From Aquincola tertiaricarbonis (lineage in GTDB: Bacteria; Pseudomonadota; Gammaproteobacteria; Burkholderiales; Burkholderiaceae_C): DNA of 64,000 nucleotides. The position numbers and the translations under genes are program-made. Positions 1-8,693 of the stretch are shown in pieces (position 1 is the first letter of the stretch; each line of letters opens with the position of its first letter). The stretch lies in assembly GCF_023573145.1 (NCBI RefSeq), contig NZ_CP097636.1:2232001-2296000 (forward strand), given 5' to 3'. The notes under the pieces were generated by a model, which did no database searches, was not told the DNA's origin, and saw nothing but the letters and a program-made list of their open reading frames with translations.

Positions 1-779
1 CCCACCCCTGCAACCCCAGGCTGCCCCGCCGGCGCCGCGACGCCGAAGCGCTCGATGTGGATGCGGTCTTCGGGCACGCCGGCGGCCAGCAGCGCGGCCT
101 CGGCCTCGTCGTTCATCTGGAACGGGCCGCAGATGTAGGCATGGTCCACCTGACCCGCAGGCACCACGCTGCGCAGGAACTCGCCGATCTTGTCGCGGTT
201 CATCACGCCCATGTTCAAGGGCGCGTCGGTGTGCTCGTCGCTGAACACATGGTGCAGCACCAGCCGCGTGAGGTAGCGGTTCTTCAGGTCTTCGAGTTCT
301 TCCTTGAACATCGTCGACTTGAGCAGCCGGTTGCCGTAGATCAGCGTGAAGCGGCTCTGCGGCTCGCGCGCCAGCACCGTCTTCATGATCGACAGGATGG
401 GCGTGATGCCCGAGCCACCGGCAATGCCCAGGTGGTGGCGCCGCGCCTCGGGCTGCAGCGGCACGAAGAAGCGGCCTTGCGGCGCCATCACCTGCACGGT
501 GTCACCGGGGCGCAGGTGTTCGTTGATCCAGTTGGAGAACACGCCGCCGCGCACCTTGCGCACGCCCACGCGCAGCTCGCCATCGTCCACCCCGGCGCAA
601 ATCGAATAGGACCGCCGCAGGTCCTGCCCCTCGATCTGCGTGCGCAGCGTCAGGTATTGGCCTTGGGTGAAGCCGAACACCTCACGCAGTTCGGTCGGCA
701 CGTCGAAGGACACGATCACCGCTTCCGGCGTGTCGGGCGTGATGGCACGCACCCGCAGCGGATGAAAGTCGAAACTCAT
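1..779 (-). CDS. paaE: Phenylacetyl-CoA epoxidase reductase subunit PaaE (partial)
   Basis: Reductase of the PaaABCE multicomponent epoxidase. It passes electrons from NADPH through FAD and a 2Fe-2S centre to the PaaA di-iron site. About 259 residues are visible from ATG 779 and the frame stays open to the window edge. The flavin-binding signature is present (RRSYSIC near residue 53), followed by the NAD-binding segment GIAGGSGITPILS and the CGPFQM motif. The C-terminal plant-type ferredoxin domain with its four Cys lies outside the window. It is the last visible gene of the leftward paa operon, 30 bp after paaD. Truncation is by the window only. Confidence 0.93.
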   Translation of the reverse strand, partial: MSFDFHPLRVRAITPDTPEAVIVSFDVPTELREVFGFTQGQYLTLRTQIEGQDLRRSYSICAGVDDGELRVGVRKVRGGVFSNWINEHLRPGDTVQVMAPQGRFFVPLQPEARRHHLGIAGGSGITPILSIMKTVLAREPQSRFTLIYGNRLLKSTMFKEELEDLKNRYLTRLVLHHVFSDEHTDAPLNMGVMNRDKIGEFLRSVVPAGQVDHAYICGPFQMNDEAEAALLAAGVPEDRIHIERFGVAAPAGQPGVAGV

Positions 780-809
780 GATGGTCTCCTGCCCCGCAGG
801 GCGGGTGGG

Positions 810-1310
810 CTATATCGGTTTGAACAGCTCGAAAGGCTCCTGGCAAGCCAGGCAGCGGTACAGCGCCTTGCAGGCGGTGGAGCCGAAGGCCGAGAGCTGT
901 TCGGTGTGCAGGCTGGCGCAGCGGGGGCAGGCGATGCGCTCGCGCCGCACGATGCGGATGGGCGCGCCGCCTTCAGGCACGGCCACCGGGCCCGGCGGTG
1001 CGATGCCGTATTCACGCAGCTTGCGCCGGCCGTCTTCGCTGATCCAGTCGGTGGTCCAGGCGGGCGCGCGGCGCATGCTCACGCGGGCCGGGCCCAGGCC
1101 GGCGGCGCTGATGGCGTCCAGCACGCTGCGCTCGATCACCTCGGTGGCCGGGCAGCCGGAGTAGGTGGGCGTGAGCACCACCTCCAGGCCGTCGTCGTGC
1201 TCCAGCACGTCGCGCACGATGCCGAGGTCGCGCACCGAGATGGCGGGCACCTCGGGGTCGGGCACGTCGCCCAGCACGCGCCAGGCGGCCTCGGCCCTTG
1301 GGGTCACCAC
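810..1310 (-). CDS. paaD: PaaD, MIP18/DUF59 family Fe-S maturation factor of the phenylacetyl-CoA epoxidase
   Basis: PaaD (also called PaaJ) is needed for epoxidase activity and is thought to help Fe-S or metal-centre assembly. The 166-residue protein has an N-terminal DUF59/MIP18 domain (DPEVPAISVRDLGIV near residue 18, TPTYSGCPA near 48) and a C-terminal zinc-ribbon-like part with paired Cys (CPRC and CLAC). Starts are GTG codons at 1310 and 1307. The second overlaps the paaC stop as GTGA, so translation is probably coupled to paaC. Product assignment is firm, the exact start is not. Confidence 0.9.
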   Translation of the reverse strand: MVTPRAEAAWRVLGDVPDPEVPAISVRDLGIVRDVLEHDDGLEVVLTPTYSGCPATEVIERSVLDAISAAGLGPARVSMRRAPAWTTDWISEDGRRKLREYGIAPPGPVAVPEGGAPIRIVRRERIACPRCASLHTEQLSAFGSTACKALYRCLACQEPFELFKPI

Positions 1311-2077
1311 ACGCCCCCGGGGTAGCTGCGCTGCAGGTGCTGCATCTCGGCCAGCATGTAGCCCATGTGTTCGGTGTGCACGCCGCGCTTGCCGGTGGAG
1401 CGGAAGGCGCTGTCCTTGGGCAGGGCCAGGCCGGCTTCTTCCAGCACGGGCTTGACCTCGGCCAGCCAGTCGGCCTGCAGCAGGCTGGGCTGCGGGCCCA
1501 GGCCGCTGGCGTAGGCGGCATCGTCCACCGCATCGGTCTCGAACATCTCGGGCAGGTACAGCCAGGCCTGCGACAGCGCGGCTTCGGTGCGGCGGCGCGA
1601 TTCTTCGGTGCCGTCACCCAGCCGCACCACCCAGTCGGCCGCATGCTGCTGGTGGTAGCGCGCTTCCTTCAGCGCCTTGCCGGCGATGGCGGCCAGCTCG
1701 GCGTCGCTGGAATCGGCCATGCGCTGCCACATCAGCTTGAGCCAGGTGCTCAGCATCAGGTTACGCACCACGGTGAAGGCGAAGTCGCCGCGCGGCAGTT
1801 CGGCCAGCGTGAGATTGAAGTAGTCGCGCTCCTCGCGCAGGAAAGCCAGGCGGTCTTCATCGAAGCCCTGCCCGCCCAGCTGGCCGGCATGGGTGAGCAG
1901 CGCGCGCGACTGGCCGATCAGGTCCAGCGCCATGTTGGCCAGCGCGATGTCCTCTTCCAGCACCGGCGCATGGCCACACCACTCGCCCAGCCGCTGGCCC
2001 AGGATCAGGCAGGTATCGCCCAGGCGCAGCACGTACTGCACCGCGGGGGAGCGTTCCAGTTGAATCGAAGCTTGCAT
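1304..2077 (-). CDS. paaC: Phenylacetyl-CoA epoxidase structural subunit PaaC
   Basis: PaaC is the ferritin-fold, non-catalytic partner of PaaA in the 1,2-phenylacetyl-CoA epoxidase. The 257-residue protein has the expected length. Its N-terminus (VLRLGDTCLILGQRLGEWC) and the segment ALANMALDLIGQSRALL are typical of the family. ATG 2077 lies 13 bp after the paaB stop. The 3' end overlaps the paaD start. It acts in the cytoplasm as part of a PaaA/PaaC heteromer. Confidence 0.95.
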   Translation of the reverse strand: MQASIQLERSPAVQYVLRLGDTCLILGQRLGEWCGHAPVLEEDIALANMALDLIGQSRALLTHAGQLGGQGFDEDRLAFLREERDYFNLTLAELPRGDFAFTVVRNLMLSTWLKLMWQRMADSSDAELAAIAGKALKEARYHQQHAADWVVRLGDGTEESRRRTEAALSQAWLYLPEMFETDAVDDAAYASGLGPQPSLLQADWLAEVKPVLEEAGLALPKDSAFRSTGKRGVHTEHMGYMLAEMQHLQRSYPGGVW

Positions 2078-2090
2078 GGTGGGCGCCGGG

Positions 2091-2390
2091 CTACATGTGG
2101 TCTACGGACTTGGGCAGCTCGTAGAAGGTGGGGTGGCGGTACACCTTGTCCTCGGCCGGGTCGAAGTACATGTCCTTGTCGCGCGGGTCGCTGGCCACGA
2201 TCTGGTCGCTGCGCACCACCCACACGCTGCTGCCTTCCTGGCGGCGGGTGTACACGTCGCGCGCCATCTGGATGGCCATCTGCGCATCGGGCGCATGCAG
2301 GCTGCCGCAGTGCTTGTGGTCCAGGCCCGCCTTGCTGCGGACGAACACTTCCCACAACGGCCACTCGGCCTGGCTGCTTTGCTGGCTCAT
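2091..2390 (-). CDS. paaB: Phenylacetyl-CoA epoxidase subunit PaaB
   Basis: Small PaaB subunit, 99 residues, which bridges the PaaA/PaaC heteromers. Family hallmarks are [20 protein letters not shown] near the N-terminus and the C-terminal part with [20 protein letters not shown] 2390 overlaps the paaA stop (ATGA), showing tight operon coupling. Confidence 0.95.
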   Translation of the reverse strand: MSQQSSQAEWPLWEVFVRSKAGLDHKHCGSLHAPDAQMAIQMARDVYTRRQEGSSVWVVRSDQIVASDPRDKDMYFDPAEDKVYRHPTFYELPKSVDHM

Positions 2391-3409
2391 GCGGCCTCCT
2401 TCATCGCTTGCTTGTTGGCATGGGCCAGGGCGGCTTCGCGCACCCAGGCGCCGTCTTCCCAGGCCTTGACGCGGGCGCCCAGGCGCTCACGGTTGCAGGG
2501 GCCGTCGCCGCCCACCACGCGCCAGAATTCGTCCCAGTCGATGGTGCCGAAGTCCCAGTGGCCGCGCTCTTCGTTCCACTTCAGGTCGGGGTCGGGCAGC
2601 GTCACGCCCAGCACCTTGGCCTGTTCCACCGTGGCGTCGACGAACTTCTGGCGCAGCTCGTCGTTGCTCACGCGCTTGATGCCCCAGCGCATCGATTGCG
2701 CGCTGTTGGGCGACTGGTCGTCGGGCGGGCCGAACATCATCAGGCAGGGCCACCACCAACGGTTGACGGCGTCCTGCACCATGGCCTTCTGCGCCTCGGT
2801 GCCCTGCTGCATCATGGTCAGCAGCGCTTCGTAGCCCTGCCGCTGGTGGAAGCTTTCTTCGCGGCAGATGCGGATCATCGCCCGCGCATAAGGCGCATAG
2901 CTGCAGCGGCAAATGGGCACCTGGTTCATGATGGCCGCGCCATCGACCAGCCAGCCGATGGTGCCCATGTCGGCCCAGGTCAGCGTGGGGTAGTTGAAGA
3001 TGGAGCTGTACTTGGCCTTGCCGGTGTGCAGCGCATGCAGCAGCTGGTCGCGGCTGGTGCCCAGGGTCTCGGCCGCGGCATACAGGTACAGGCCGTGGCC
3101 GCCTTCGTCCTGCACCTTGGCCAGCAGGATGGCCTTGCGCTTGAGCGTGGGGGCACGGCTGATCCAGTTGCCCTCGGGCAGCATGCCGACGATCTCCGAG
3201 TGCGCATGCTGGCTGATCTGCCGCACCAGCGTCTTGCGGTAGTGGTCGGGCATCCAGTCCTTGGCTTCGATGAAGTCGCCGGCGTCGATGCGGGCGTCGA
3301 AGCGCTCCTGCAGCGCCAGTTCATCGGCCGAGCGCAAGGGCCGGGGTGCGTCGGCTCCTTGTGCGTCCGCACCGTCCTTGCCCATCGTGTCCATCGCTTG
3401 CGTGTACAT
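2387..3409 (-). CDS. paaA: Phenylacetyl-CoA epoxidase catalytic subunit PaaA
   Basis: Catalytic di-iron subunit that epoxidises the ring of phenylacetyl-CoA with O2. 340 residues with a ferritin-like four-helix core. Metal-ligand segments are visible as [13 protein letters not shown] (EXXH type) and [13 protein letters not shown]. The first roughly 20 residues are an extra polar, Asp/Ala-rich stretch, and ATG 3394 (MDTMGKDG) is an alternative start. It is translated 39 bp after the paaG stop. Confidence 0.96.
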   Translation of the reverse strand: MYTQAMDTMGKDGADAQGADAPRPLRSADELALQERFDARIDAGDFIEAKDWMPDHYRKTLVRQISQHAHSEIVGMLPEGNWISRAPTLKRKAILLAKVQDEGGHGLYLYAAAETLGTSRDQLLHALHTGKAKYSSIFNYPTLTWADMGTIGWLVDGAAIMNQVPICRCSYAPYARAMIRICREESFHQRQGYEALLTMMQQGTEAQKAMVQDAVNRWWWPCLMMFGPPDDQSPNSAQSMRWGIKRVSNDELRQKFVDATVEQAKVLGVTLPDPDLKWNEERGHWDFGTIDWDEFWRVVGGDGPCNRERLGARVKAWEDGAWVREAALAHANKQAMKEAA

Positions 3410-3448
3410 GCTGGCTTCCTTTGGCTCGTCGTGTGTCTGCGGTCGGTC

Positions 3449-4264
3449 TCAGCGGTCTGAAAAGCGCGGCGCGCGCTTGGCTTGGAAGGCGGCCACGCCC
3501 TCCAGGTAATCATGCGCCCGGCCGAGGTTGCGCTGCAGGTGCGCCTCCTCGTCCAGGGCCATCGACAAATCCATCGTGCCGGCGGCGTCCATGGCCTGCC
3601 GCGTGGCGGCCAGCGCGCGGGCCGGCATCGCCGCCAGGCGCGCGGCCAGGGCCTGCACCGTGGCGGGCAGATCGGCATCGTCCACGCACTGCCAGATCAG
3701 GCCCATCTGCTGCGCCTGCTCGGCCGGCAGCTTGTCGCCCAGCATCGCCAGGCCCAGCGCACGGGCGCGGCCCACCAGCCGCGGCAGCAGCCAGGTGCCG
3801 CCGGTGTCGGGCACCAGGCCGATCTTGGCGAAAGCCTGGATGAAGCTGGCCGAGCGCGCGGCCACCACCAGGTCGCAGCACAGCGCCAGGTTGGCGCCGG
3901 CGCCGGCGGCCACGCCGTTGACGGCGGCCACCACCGGCACCGGCATCGTGCGCAGGCGCAGCACCAGCGGGCGGTAATGGCGCTCGATCAGCGCGCCCAG
4001 GTCCTTGGGCTCGGCACCGGGCGTCAGGTCGGGCGCGGCGGCGGGGTCACCCAGGTCCTGGCCGGCGCAGAAGGCACGGCCGGCGCCGGTGATCACCACG
4101 CAGCGCACCTGCGCATCGGCGGCAGCAGCTTCCAGCGCCGCCATCAGCGCCACGTGCATCTCGCCAGTGAAGCTGTTGAGCTGCGCCGGGCGGTTGAGCG
4201 TGAGGGTGAGCACGCCCTCGCCGAACGACGACAGCACGAGCGCGGACGGGGTGGGCGAAGTCAT
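3449..4264 (-). CDS. paaG: 2-(1,2-epoxy-1,2-dihydrophenyl)acetyl-CoA isomerase PaaG
   Basis: Crotonase-fold enzyme, 271 residues, that isomerises the ring epoxide to the oxepin in phenylacetate catabolism. The oxyanion-hole segment GRAFCAGQDLGD lies near residue 63 and the second segment NGVAAGAGANLALCCD near 116. FAKIGLVPDTGGTWLLPRLVG is strongly PaaG-like. It is the first gene of the visible leftward paa unit, so it is probably promoter-proximal. A 16-bp palindrome lies 50 bp upstream. A generic enoyl-CoA hydratase is possible but unlikely in this context. Confidence 0.92.
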   Translation of the reverse strand: MTSPTPSALVLSSFGEGVLTLTLNRPAQLNSFTGEMHVALMAALEAAAADAQVRCVVITGAGRAFCAGQDLGDPAAAPDLTPGAEPKDLGALIERHYRPLVLRLRTMPVPVVAAVNGVAAGAGANLALCCDLVVAARSASFIQAFAKIGLVPDTGGTWLLPRLVGRARALGLAMLGDKLPAEQAQQMGLIWQCVDDADLPATVQALAARLAAMPARALAATRQAMDAAGTMDLSMALDEEAHLQRNLGRAHDYLEGVAAFQAKRAPRFSDR

Positions 4265-4313
4265 GCGGGCTTGTCTCCTGGTCCGGATCTTGGGATGCCG
4301 ACTCGAATTAGTC

Positions 4314-4329
4314 GACCGACCGGTCGGTC
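4314..4329. promoter_or_regulatory. 16-bp perfect palindrome, candidate PaaR (TetR family) operator for the paa operon
   Basis: GACCGACCGGTCGGTC is its own reverse complement. It sits between paaG (start 4264) and the DAHP synthase (start 4438). On the minus strand it overlaps a -35-like TTGACC (4331 to 4326), so a bound repressor would block paaG transcription. TetR-family PaaR regulators of betaproteobacterial paa operons use palindromes of this general type. No paaR gene is in the window, so the regulator is inferred. Confidence 0.6.
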
Positions 4330-4437
4330 AATGATACACAGGGCCGTGCAGCGAATCAACCGCGCGATGGCGCTGCGGCATCGGTGTCAACCCTTGGGCC
4401 CCCGTCCCCGCCCGGGGGCCGGGTGCCAGAATTCGGC

Positions 4438-5553
4438 ATGACTACGCCCCTTGACGCCCTTCAGAACGACCGCGAGACCTCGACGCAGGACACCACCCGC
4501 ATCGACGACGTCCGCATCTCCGCCGTCCGCCCGCTGATCTCGCCCGCACTGCTGCTGGACGAGCTGCCCGTCACGCCCGAGCTGCAGCTGCTGGTGGAGC
4601 GCAGCCGGCGCCAGATCGCCAACGTGCTGCACGGCCGCGACGACCGGCTGGTGGTGGTGGTCGGCCCCTGCTCCATCCACGACCACGACCAGGCCATGGC
4701 TTACGCGCAGCGGTTGAAGTCGATCCAGGCGGAGCTGGAAGACGCGCTGGTGCTGGTGATGCGCGTGTACTTCGAAAAGCCCCGCACCACCGTCGGCTGG
4801 AAGGGCTACATCAACGACCCGCGGCTGGACGGCAGCTTCCGCATCAACGAAGGCCTGCGCCGTGCGCGCGAGCTGCTGCTGCACATCGGCGCGATGGGCC
4901 TGCCCACCGCCACCGAGTTCCTGGACCTGCTGAGCCCGCAGTATGTGGCCGACCTGATCGCCTGGGGGGCCATCGGCGCACGCACCACCGAGAGCCAGAG
5001 CCACCGGCAGCTGGCCTCGGGCTCCAGCTGCCCGATCGGCTTCAAGAACGGCACCGATGGCGGCGTGCAGGTGGCGGTGGATGCGATGGTGGCCGCGGCC
5101 GCGCCGCATGCCTTCATGGGCATGACCAAGATGGGCCAGACCGCGATCTTCGAGACCCGCGGCAACCCCGACACGCACGTCATCCTGCGCGGCGGCAACA
5201 GCGGCCCCAACTACAGCGCCGAGCACATCGACGCCGCCTGCGCGGTGCTGCGCAAGGCCGGCCTGCGCGAGCAGCTGATGGTGGATTGCTCGCATGCCAA
5301 CTCGCGCAAGCAGCATGCGCGGCAGATCGAGGTGGCCGAGGACGTGGCGCGCCGCGTCGCCGATGGCGAGAAGCGCATCACCGGGCTGATGATCGAAAGC
5401 CACCTGGAAGAAGGCCGCCAGGACATCCGCCCCGGCGTGCCGCTGCAGCCGGGTGTGTCGGTCACCGACGCCTGCATCAGCTGGGCGCAGACGGCGCCGG
5501 TGCTGCGCGCCCTGGCCGACGCGGTGCGCGTGCGCCGCACGCGGCCGGCCTGA
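4438..5553 (+). CDS. aroG: Class I 3-deoxy-7-phosphoheptulonate (DAHP) synthase
   Basis: Condenses phosphoenolpyruvate and erythrose 4-phosphate to DAHP, the first step of the shikimate pathway. 371 residues, normal for the AroF/AroG/AroH class. Signatures are VVVVGPCSIHD near residue 75, the AroG-type segment ARTTESQSHRQLASG near 180, PIGFKNGTDGG and VDCSHANSRKQ. ATG 4438 is chosen because family proteins start near here; an in-frame codon at 4384 would add an unconserved stretch. Which aromatic amino acid inhibits it cannot be read from the sequence. A GC hairpin (GCCCCCG and CGGGGGC arms) lies just upstream. Confidence 0.92.
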   Translation: MTTPLDALQNDRETSTQDTTRIDDVRISAVRPLISPALLLDELPVTPELQLLVERSRRQIANVLHGRDDRLVVVVGPCSIHDHDQAMAYAQRLKSIQAELEDALVLVMRVYFEKPRTTVGWKGYINDPRLDGSFRINEGLRRARELLLHIGAMGLPTATEFLDLLSPQYVADLIAWGAIGARTTESQSHRQLASGSSCPIGFKNGTDGGVQVAVDAMVAAAAPHAFMGMTKMGQTAIFETRGNPDTHVILRGGNSGPNYSAEHIDAACAVLRKAGLREQLMVDCSHANSRKQHARQIEVAEDVARRVADGEKRITGLMIESHLEEGRQDIRPGVPLQPGVSVTDACISWAQTAPVLRALADAVRVRRTRPA

Positions 5554-5575
5554 GCCAGCCCCACGGCCACGCCGC

Positions 5576-6067
5576 TTGAAGACGCTGCTGATCGTCCACC
5601 ATTCCATCACCGGCGGCACCCGCCAGATGGCCGGCGCCGCGGCCGCCGGCGCACGCACCGAACCGACGGTGCAGGTGCGCTGGCTGCATGCCCGGCAAGC
5701 CGGGCCCGACGACGTACTGGCCGCCGATGGCTACCTGTTTGCCACGCCGGAGAACCTGGCCGCCATCAGCGGCCTGATGAAGGACTTCTTCGACCGCTGC
5801 TACTACCCCGCGTTGGGCCGCATCGAAGGCCGGCCCTATGCGGCGATGGTGTGCGCCGGCAGCGATGGCAGCAGCGCCGCCCGCCAGATCGAGCGCATCG
5901 CCACCGGCTGGCGGCTGAAGCAGGCCGCACCGCCGCTGATCGTCTGCACCCACGCGCAGACGCCGGAGGCCATCCTGGCGCCCAAGGTGCTGGCGCCCGA
6001 AGACCTGGCCCGCTGCCGCGAGCTGGGGCAGGCGCTGGCGGTGGGCTTGGGGATGGGGGTGTTCTGA
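5576..6067 (+). CDS. Flavodoxin-fold NAD(P)H-dependent oxidoreductase-like protein
   Basis: 163 residues. The N-terminus LKTLLIVHHSITGGTRQMA carries the FMN phosphate-binding loop pattern of flavodoxins and NADPH:FMN reductases, and ATPENLAAISGLMKDFFDR is typical of the family. The start is placed at TTG 5576 because the first beta strand begins there and no ATG or GTG is available upstream without adding unrelated sequence. It lies 22 bp after the DAHP synthase and may be cotranscribed. Substrate unknown. Confidence 0.75.
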   Translation: MKTLLIVHHSITGGTRQMAGAAAAGARTEPTVQVRWLHARQAGPDDVLAADGYLFATPENLAAISGLMKDFFDRCYYPALGRIEGRPYAAMVCAGSDGSSAARQIERIATGWRLKQAAPPLIVCTHAQTPEAILAPKVLAPEDLARCRELGQALAVGLGMGVF

Positions 6068-6073
6068 GCGGAC

Positions 6074-6264
6074 CTACTCCTCGAACATGGTCCGCAGCGT
6101 CAACAGCACGTTGCCCAGCGTCTTCGCAGACACCGCGCCAGCCTTCGAGGAGAGACGTACCTTGTCCACCGCCCGTATCTGGTCCAGCAGGAAAAGGTGC
6201 TTTGAACCCCTTCGAGGTCATGGGCGAGACCACGACACGCGATCGAGATGTATCCCTACCTCAC
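6074..6264 (-). pseudogene. Decayed MazF/PemK-family toxin
   Basis: Directly downstream of the MazE-like gene. Reading leftwards, a GTG overlapping the antitoxin stop (GTGA) opens a MazF-like start, but codon 3 is TAG. Another frame then gives VVVSPMTSKGFKAP, and a further frame shift gives LLDQIRAVDKVRLSSKAG and ends TLRTMFEE before a stop at 6074. These segments match the middle and C-terminus of MazF/PemK toxins (LDQIR-x-VDK-x-RL), but about half of a normal toxin is missing and no single frame joins them. The toxin is therefore dead. Confidence 0.65.
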
Positions 6265-6536
6265 CAGTCGTTGCGCGCAGCTTCGCCGATGCCAAACTCG
6301 CTCAAGACCAGCTCGTCACCGCCTGCAGCAGCGATCTTCTTCGCGGCCTCGGCCCAGCCGGCTCGGCTGGGCTTGGTGACCTTGCGCAAACAGATGACGC
6401 CGTTCTCGACCGTCAACTCGGCATGGGTGGCGTCGTGCAGGTCGGCCTGCGCCAGGACGGACTGAGGCAGCGCCACGCCCTTGCTGTTGCCTATGGACCG
6501 AAGCGTGACGTGGATGGCGCGCATATTGGCGACCAT
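6261..6536 (-). CDS. AbrB/MazE-type antitoxin, probably orphaned
   Basis: 91 residues from ATG 6536, or 87 from ATG 6524 (MRAIHVTLRSIGNSKGVALP), which matches the usual beginning of AbrB/SpoVT swapped-hairpin DNA-binding domains. The C-terminal half (SRAGWAEAAKKIAAAGGDEL) resembles toxin-neutralising tails. It normally represses its own promoter and binds a MazF-type toxin. Here the toxin frame that follows is broken. It lies between a flavodoxin gene on the other strand and the PQQ-dehydrogenase cluster. Confidence 0.8.
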   Translation of the reverse strand: MVANMRAIHVTLRSIGNSKGVALPQSVLAQADLHDATHAELTVENGVICLRKVTKPSRAGWAEAAKKIAAAGGDELVLSEFGIGEAARNDW

Positions 6537-6579
6537 GTCATCACGCTGATGGCCACCGCGTCAAGTGGGACCAAGCCCC

Positions 6580-8676
6580 CTACTTCGCCGCCGGCCTCAC
6601 CGCATCCGCCGTGCCCTGGATGAAGGCCTTGATCTTGTCCACGTCCTCGCTGGTGATCTTGCCGGTGAAATCGGGCATGCCGCGGCTGGTGGCCGGACCC
6701 TTGAACACGAAGTTCTGCAGGTTCTGGATGTAGGCGGCATCCATGTAGCCGAGGTTCGGGATGTTGCCGCCGCGGTCCACCCCCGGCACTCCGTGGCAAA
6801 ACACGCAGTTGTTGACGTACAGCAGCGTGCCGGCGGGCACGTCCTTGGGATCGTAGGGCACGCCCTTGACCAGCGCCTGCGCCTGCTGCGCCACCTGGGC
6901 CGGTGCGGGCGCCTTGCCGTCGAGCACGAAGGTGTACACCGTGCCCGGGCCGGGGCGGTTGTTGGTGGCGCGCTGGGCCAGGCCATACACCCCGCCCCAA
7001 CCCACCGCGATGGACACGTACTGCTTGCCATCCACCTCGTAGGTGGCCGGGGCCGCGACGATGCCGGTACCCACGTTGGTCTGCCACAACTCCTGCCCGT
7101 TGCGTGCGTCGTAGGCGATGAAGCGTCCATCGGCCGTGCCCTGGAACACCAGGTTGCCGGCGGTGGTCAGCGTGCCGCCGTTCCACGGCGAGACATGCTC
7201 CTTGCGCCACACCTCCTTCTGCTGCACCGGGTCCCAGGCCAGCAGACGGCCGAAGGGCTGGCTCTTGGGCGCTTCCACGTTGGCGCGCATGGCCGTGTTC
7301 CAGCCCAGGCCGGCCATCGGCTCGCCGGGCTGGTTGCCGTTGAAGCGCCAGTCCTTGTCGTCCATCAGGTTGAAGGGCACGTTCTGCGCCGGCAGATACA
7401 CCAGGCCCGTCTGCGGGTTGTAGGACATGGGGTGCCAGTTGTGCGCGCCGAAGGGTCCGGGAATGGCGTCGAACGGCTTGTCCTTCACCCGCGCCATCTC
7501 GGTCTCGATCGGGCGGCCGTTCTTGTCGTAGCCGCTGGCCCAGTTCACCGGCACGAAGTTCTGCGCCGAGATGAACTGCCCGTTGGTGCGGTCGATGACG
7601 AAGAAGAAACCGTTCTTGGGCGCATGCAGGATGACCTTGCGCGGCTTGCCGTCGATGCGGATGTCGGCCAGGATCATCGGCTGGGTGGAGGTGTAGTCCC
7701 AGTTGTCACCCGGCGTTTCCTGGTAGTGCCACTTGTAGGTGCCGGTGTCCGGGTCCAGCGCCACGATGGAAGCCAGGTACAGGTTGTCGCCGCCCGCCGG
7801 GCTGCGCTTGCGGGCCGACCAGGGCGAGCCGTTGCCGACGCCCACGTACATCAGGTTCAGCTCGGGGTCGAAGGTGAGCGTGTCCCACGCGGTGCCGCCA
7901 CCGCCTGCTTCCCAATAGCGGCTGCTGGGATCCCAGGTCTTGGCCGCGGCGGCCATGGCCTCGTTCTCGAACGGGTTGGACGGATCGCCCGGCACGGTGA
8001 ACCAGCGCCACTTCTGCTCGCCGGTCTCGGCGTCGTAGGCCGTGATGTAGCCGCGGGCACCGTACTCGGCACCGCCGTTGCCGATGATGACCTTGCCCTT
8101 GAACACCCGCGGCGCGCCGGTGATGGTGTACGAGAACTTCGGATCGGCGATGGTGTCCTTCTCCCACACCTTGCGGCCGGTGGCGGCGTCCAGCGCGATC
8201 AGGCGACCGTCGAAGGCGCCCACGTACACCTTGCCCTTCCACAGCGCCACGCCGCGGTTGACCACGTCGCAGCAGCCCTTGTAGCCCTTGGCACGGTCCA
8301 CCTGCGGATCGAAGGTCCACAGCCGCCGGCCGGTGCGCACGTCCACCGCATGCACCACGCTCCAGGAGGCGGTGACGTACATCACCCCGTCCACCACCAG
8401 CGGCGTGGCCTCCACGCCGCGGGTGGATTCGAGGTTGTAGGTCCAGGCCAGGCCCAGCCGCTTCACGTTGCCGCTGTCGATCTGCTTGAGCTTGCTGAAG
8501 CGGGTCTCGGCATAGTCCAGCCCATAGCTGGGCCAGTCGCGCGTGGTGGCGGCATTGGCCTGGATGCGGGCGCCGTCGAGCTTCTGGACGGCGTTGTCGG
8601 CCGCCTGGGCCGGCAGGGCCGCCAGCGCGCCGCACAGCAGCCACAGCGCGCGGTAGAGGTTTTGTCCTTGCATCAT
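6580..8676 (-). CDS. PQQ-dependent type II quinohemoprotein alcohol dehydrogenase
   Basis: Periplasmic oxidation of primary or aromatic alcohols to aldehydes with PQQ and a covalent heme c. 698 residues: signal peptide about 1-25, an eight-bladed propeller with repeated W-motifs (for example AATGRKVWEKD), the adjacent-Cys disulfide pair at about 135-136 (GYKGCCDVVN) typical of quinoprotein alcohol dehydrogenases, then a C-terminal cytochrome domain with CVFCH at about 624-628 and the probable Met ligand in RGMPDF near 667. It is the last gene of the regulator, aldehyde dehydrogenase, porin and dehydrogenase cluster. The electron acceptor and exact substrate are not evident; 2-phenylethanol is a plausible guess from context. 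Confidence 0.93.
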   Translation of the reverse strand: MMQGQNLYRALWLLCGALAALPAQAADNAVQKLDGARIQANAATTRDWPSYGLDYAETRFSKLKQIDSGNVKRLGLAWTYNLESTRGVEATPLVVDGVMYVTASWSVVHAVDVRTGRRLWTFDPQVDRAKGYKGCCDVVNRGVALWKGKVYVGAFDGRLIALDAATGRKVWEKDTIADPKFSYTITGAPRVFKGKVIIGNGGAEYGARGYITAYDAETGEQKWRWFTVPGDPSNPFENEAMAAAAKTWDPSSRYWEAGGGGTAWDTLTFDPELNLMYVGVGNGSPWSARKRSPAGGDNLYLASIVALDPDTGTYKWHYQETPGDNWDYTSTQPMILADIRIDGKPRKVILHAPKNGFFFVIDRTNGQFISAQNFVPVNWASGYDKNGRPIETEMARVKDKPFDAIPGPFGAHNWHPMSYNPQTGLVYLPAQNVPFNLMDDKDWRFNGNQPGEPMAGLGWNTAMRANVEAPKSQPFGRLLAWDPVQQKEVWRKEHVSPWNGGTLTTAGNLVFQGTADGRFIAYDARNGQELWQTNVGTGIVAAPATYEVDGKQYVSIAVGWGGVYGLAQRATNNRPGPGTVYTFVLDGKAPAPAQVAQQAQALVKGVPYDPKDVPAGTLLYVNNCVFCHGVPGVDRGGNIPNLGYMDAAYIQNLQNFVFKGPATSRGMPDFTGKITSEDVDKIKAFIQGTADAVRPAAK

Positions 8677-8693
8677 GGTGGTGGTTCTTTCAG

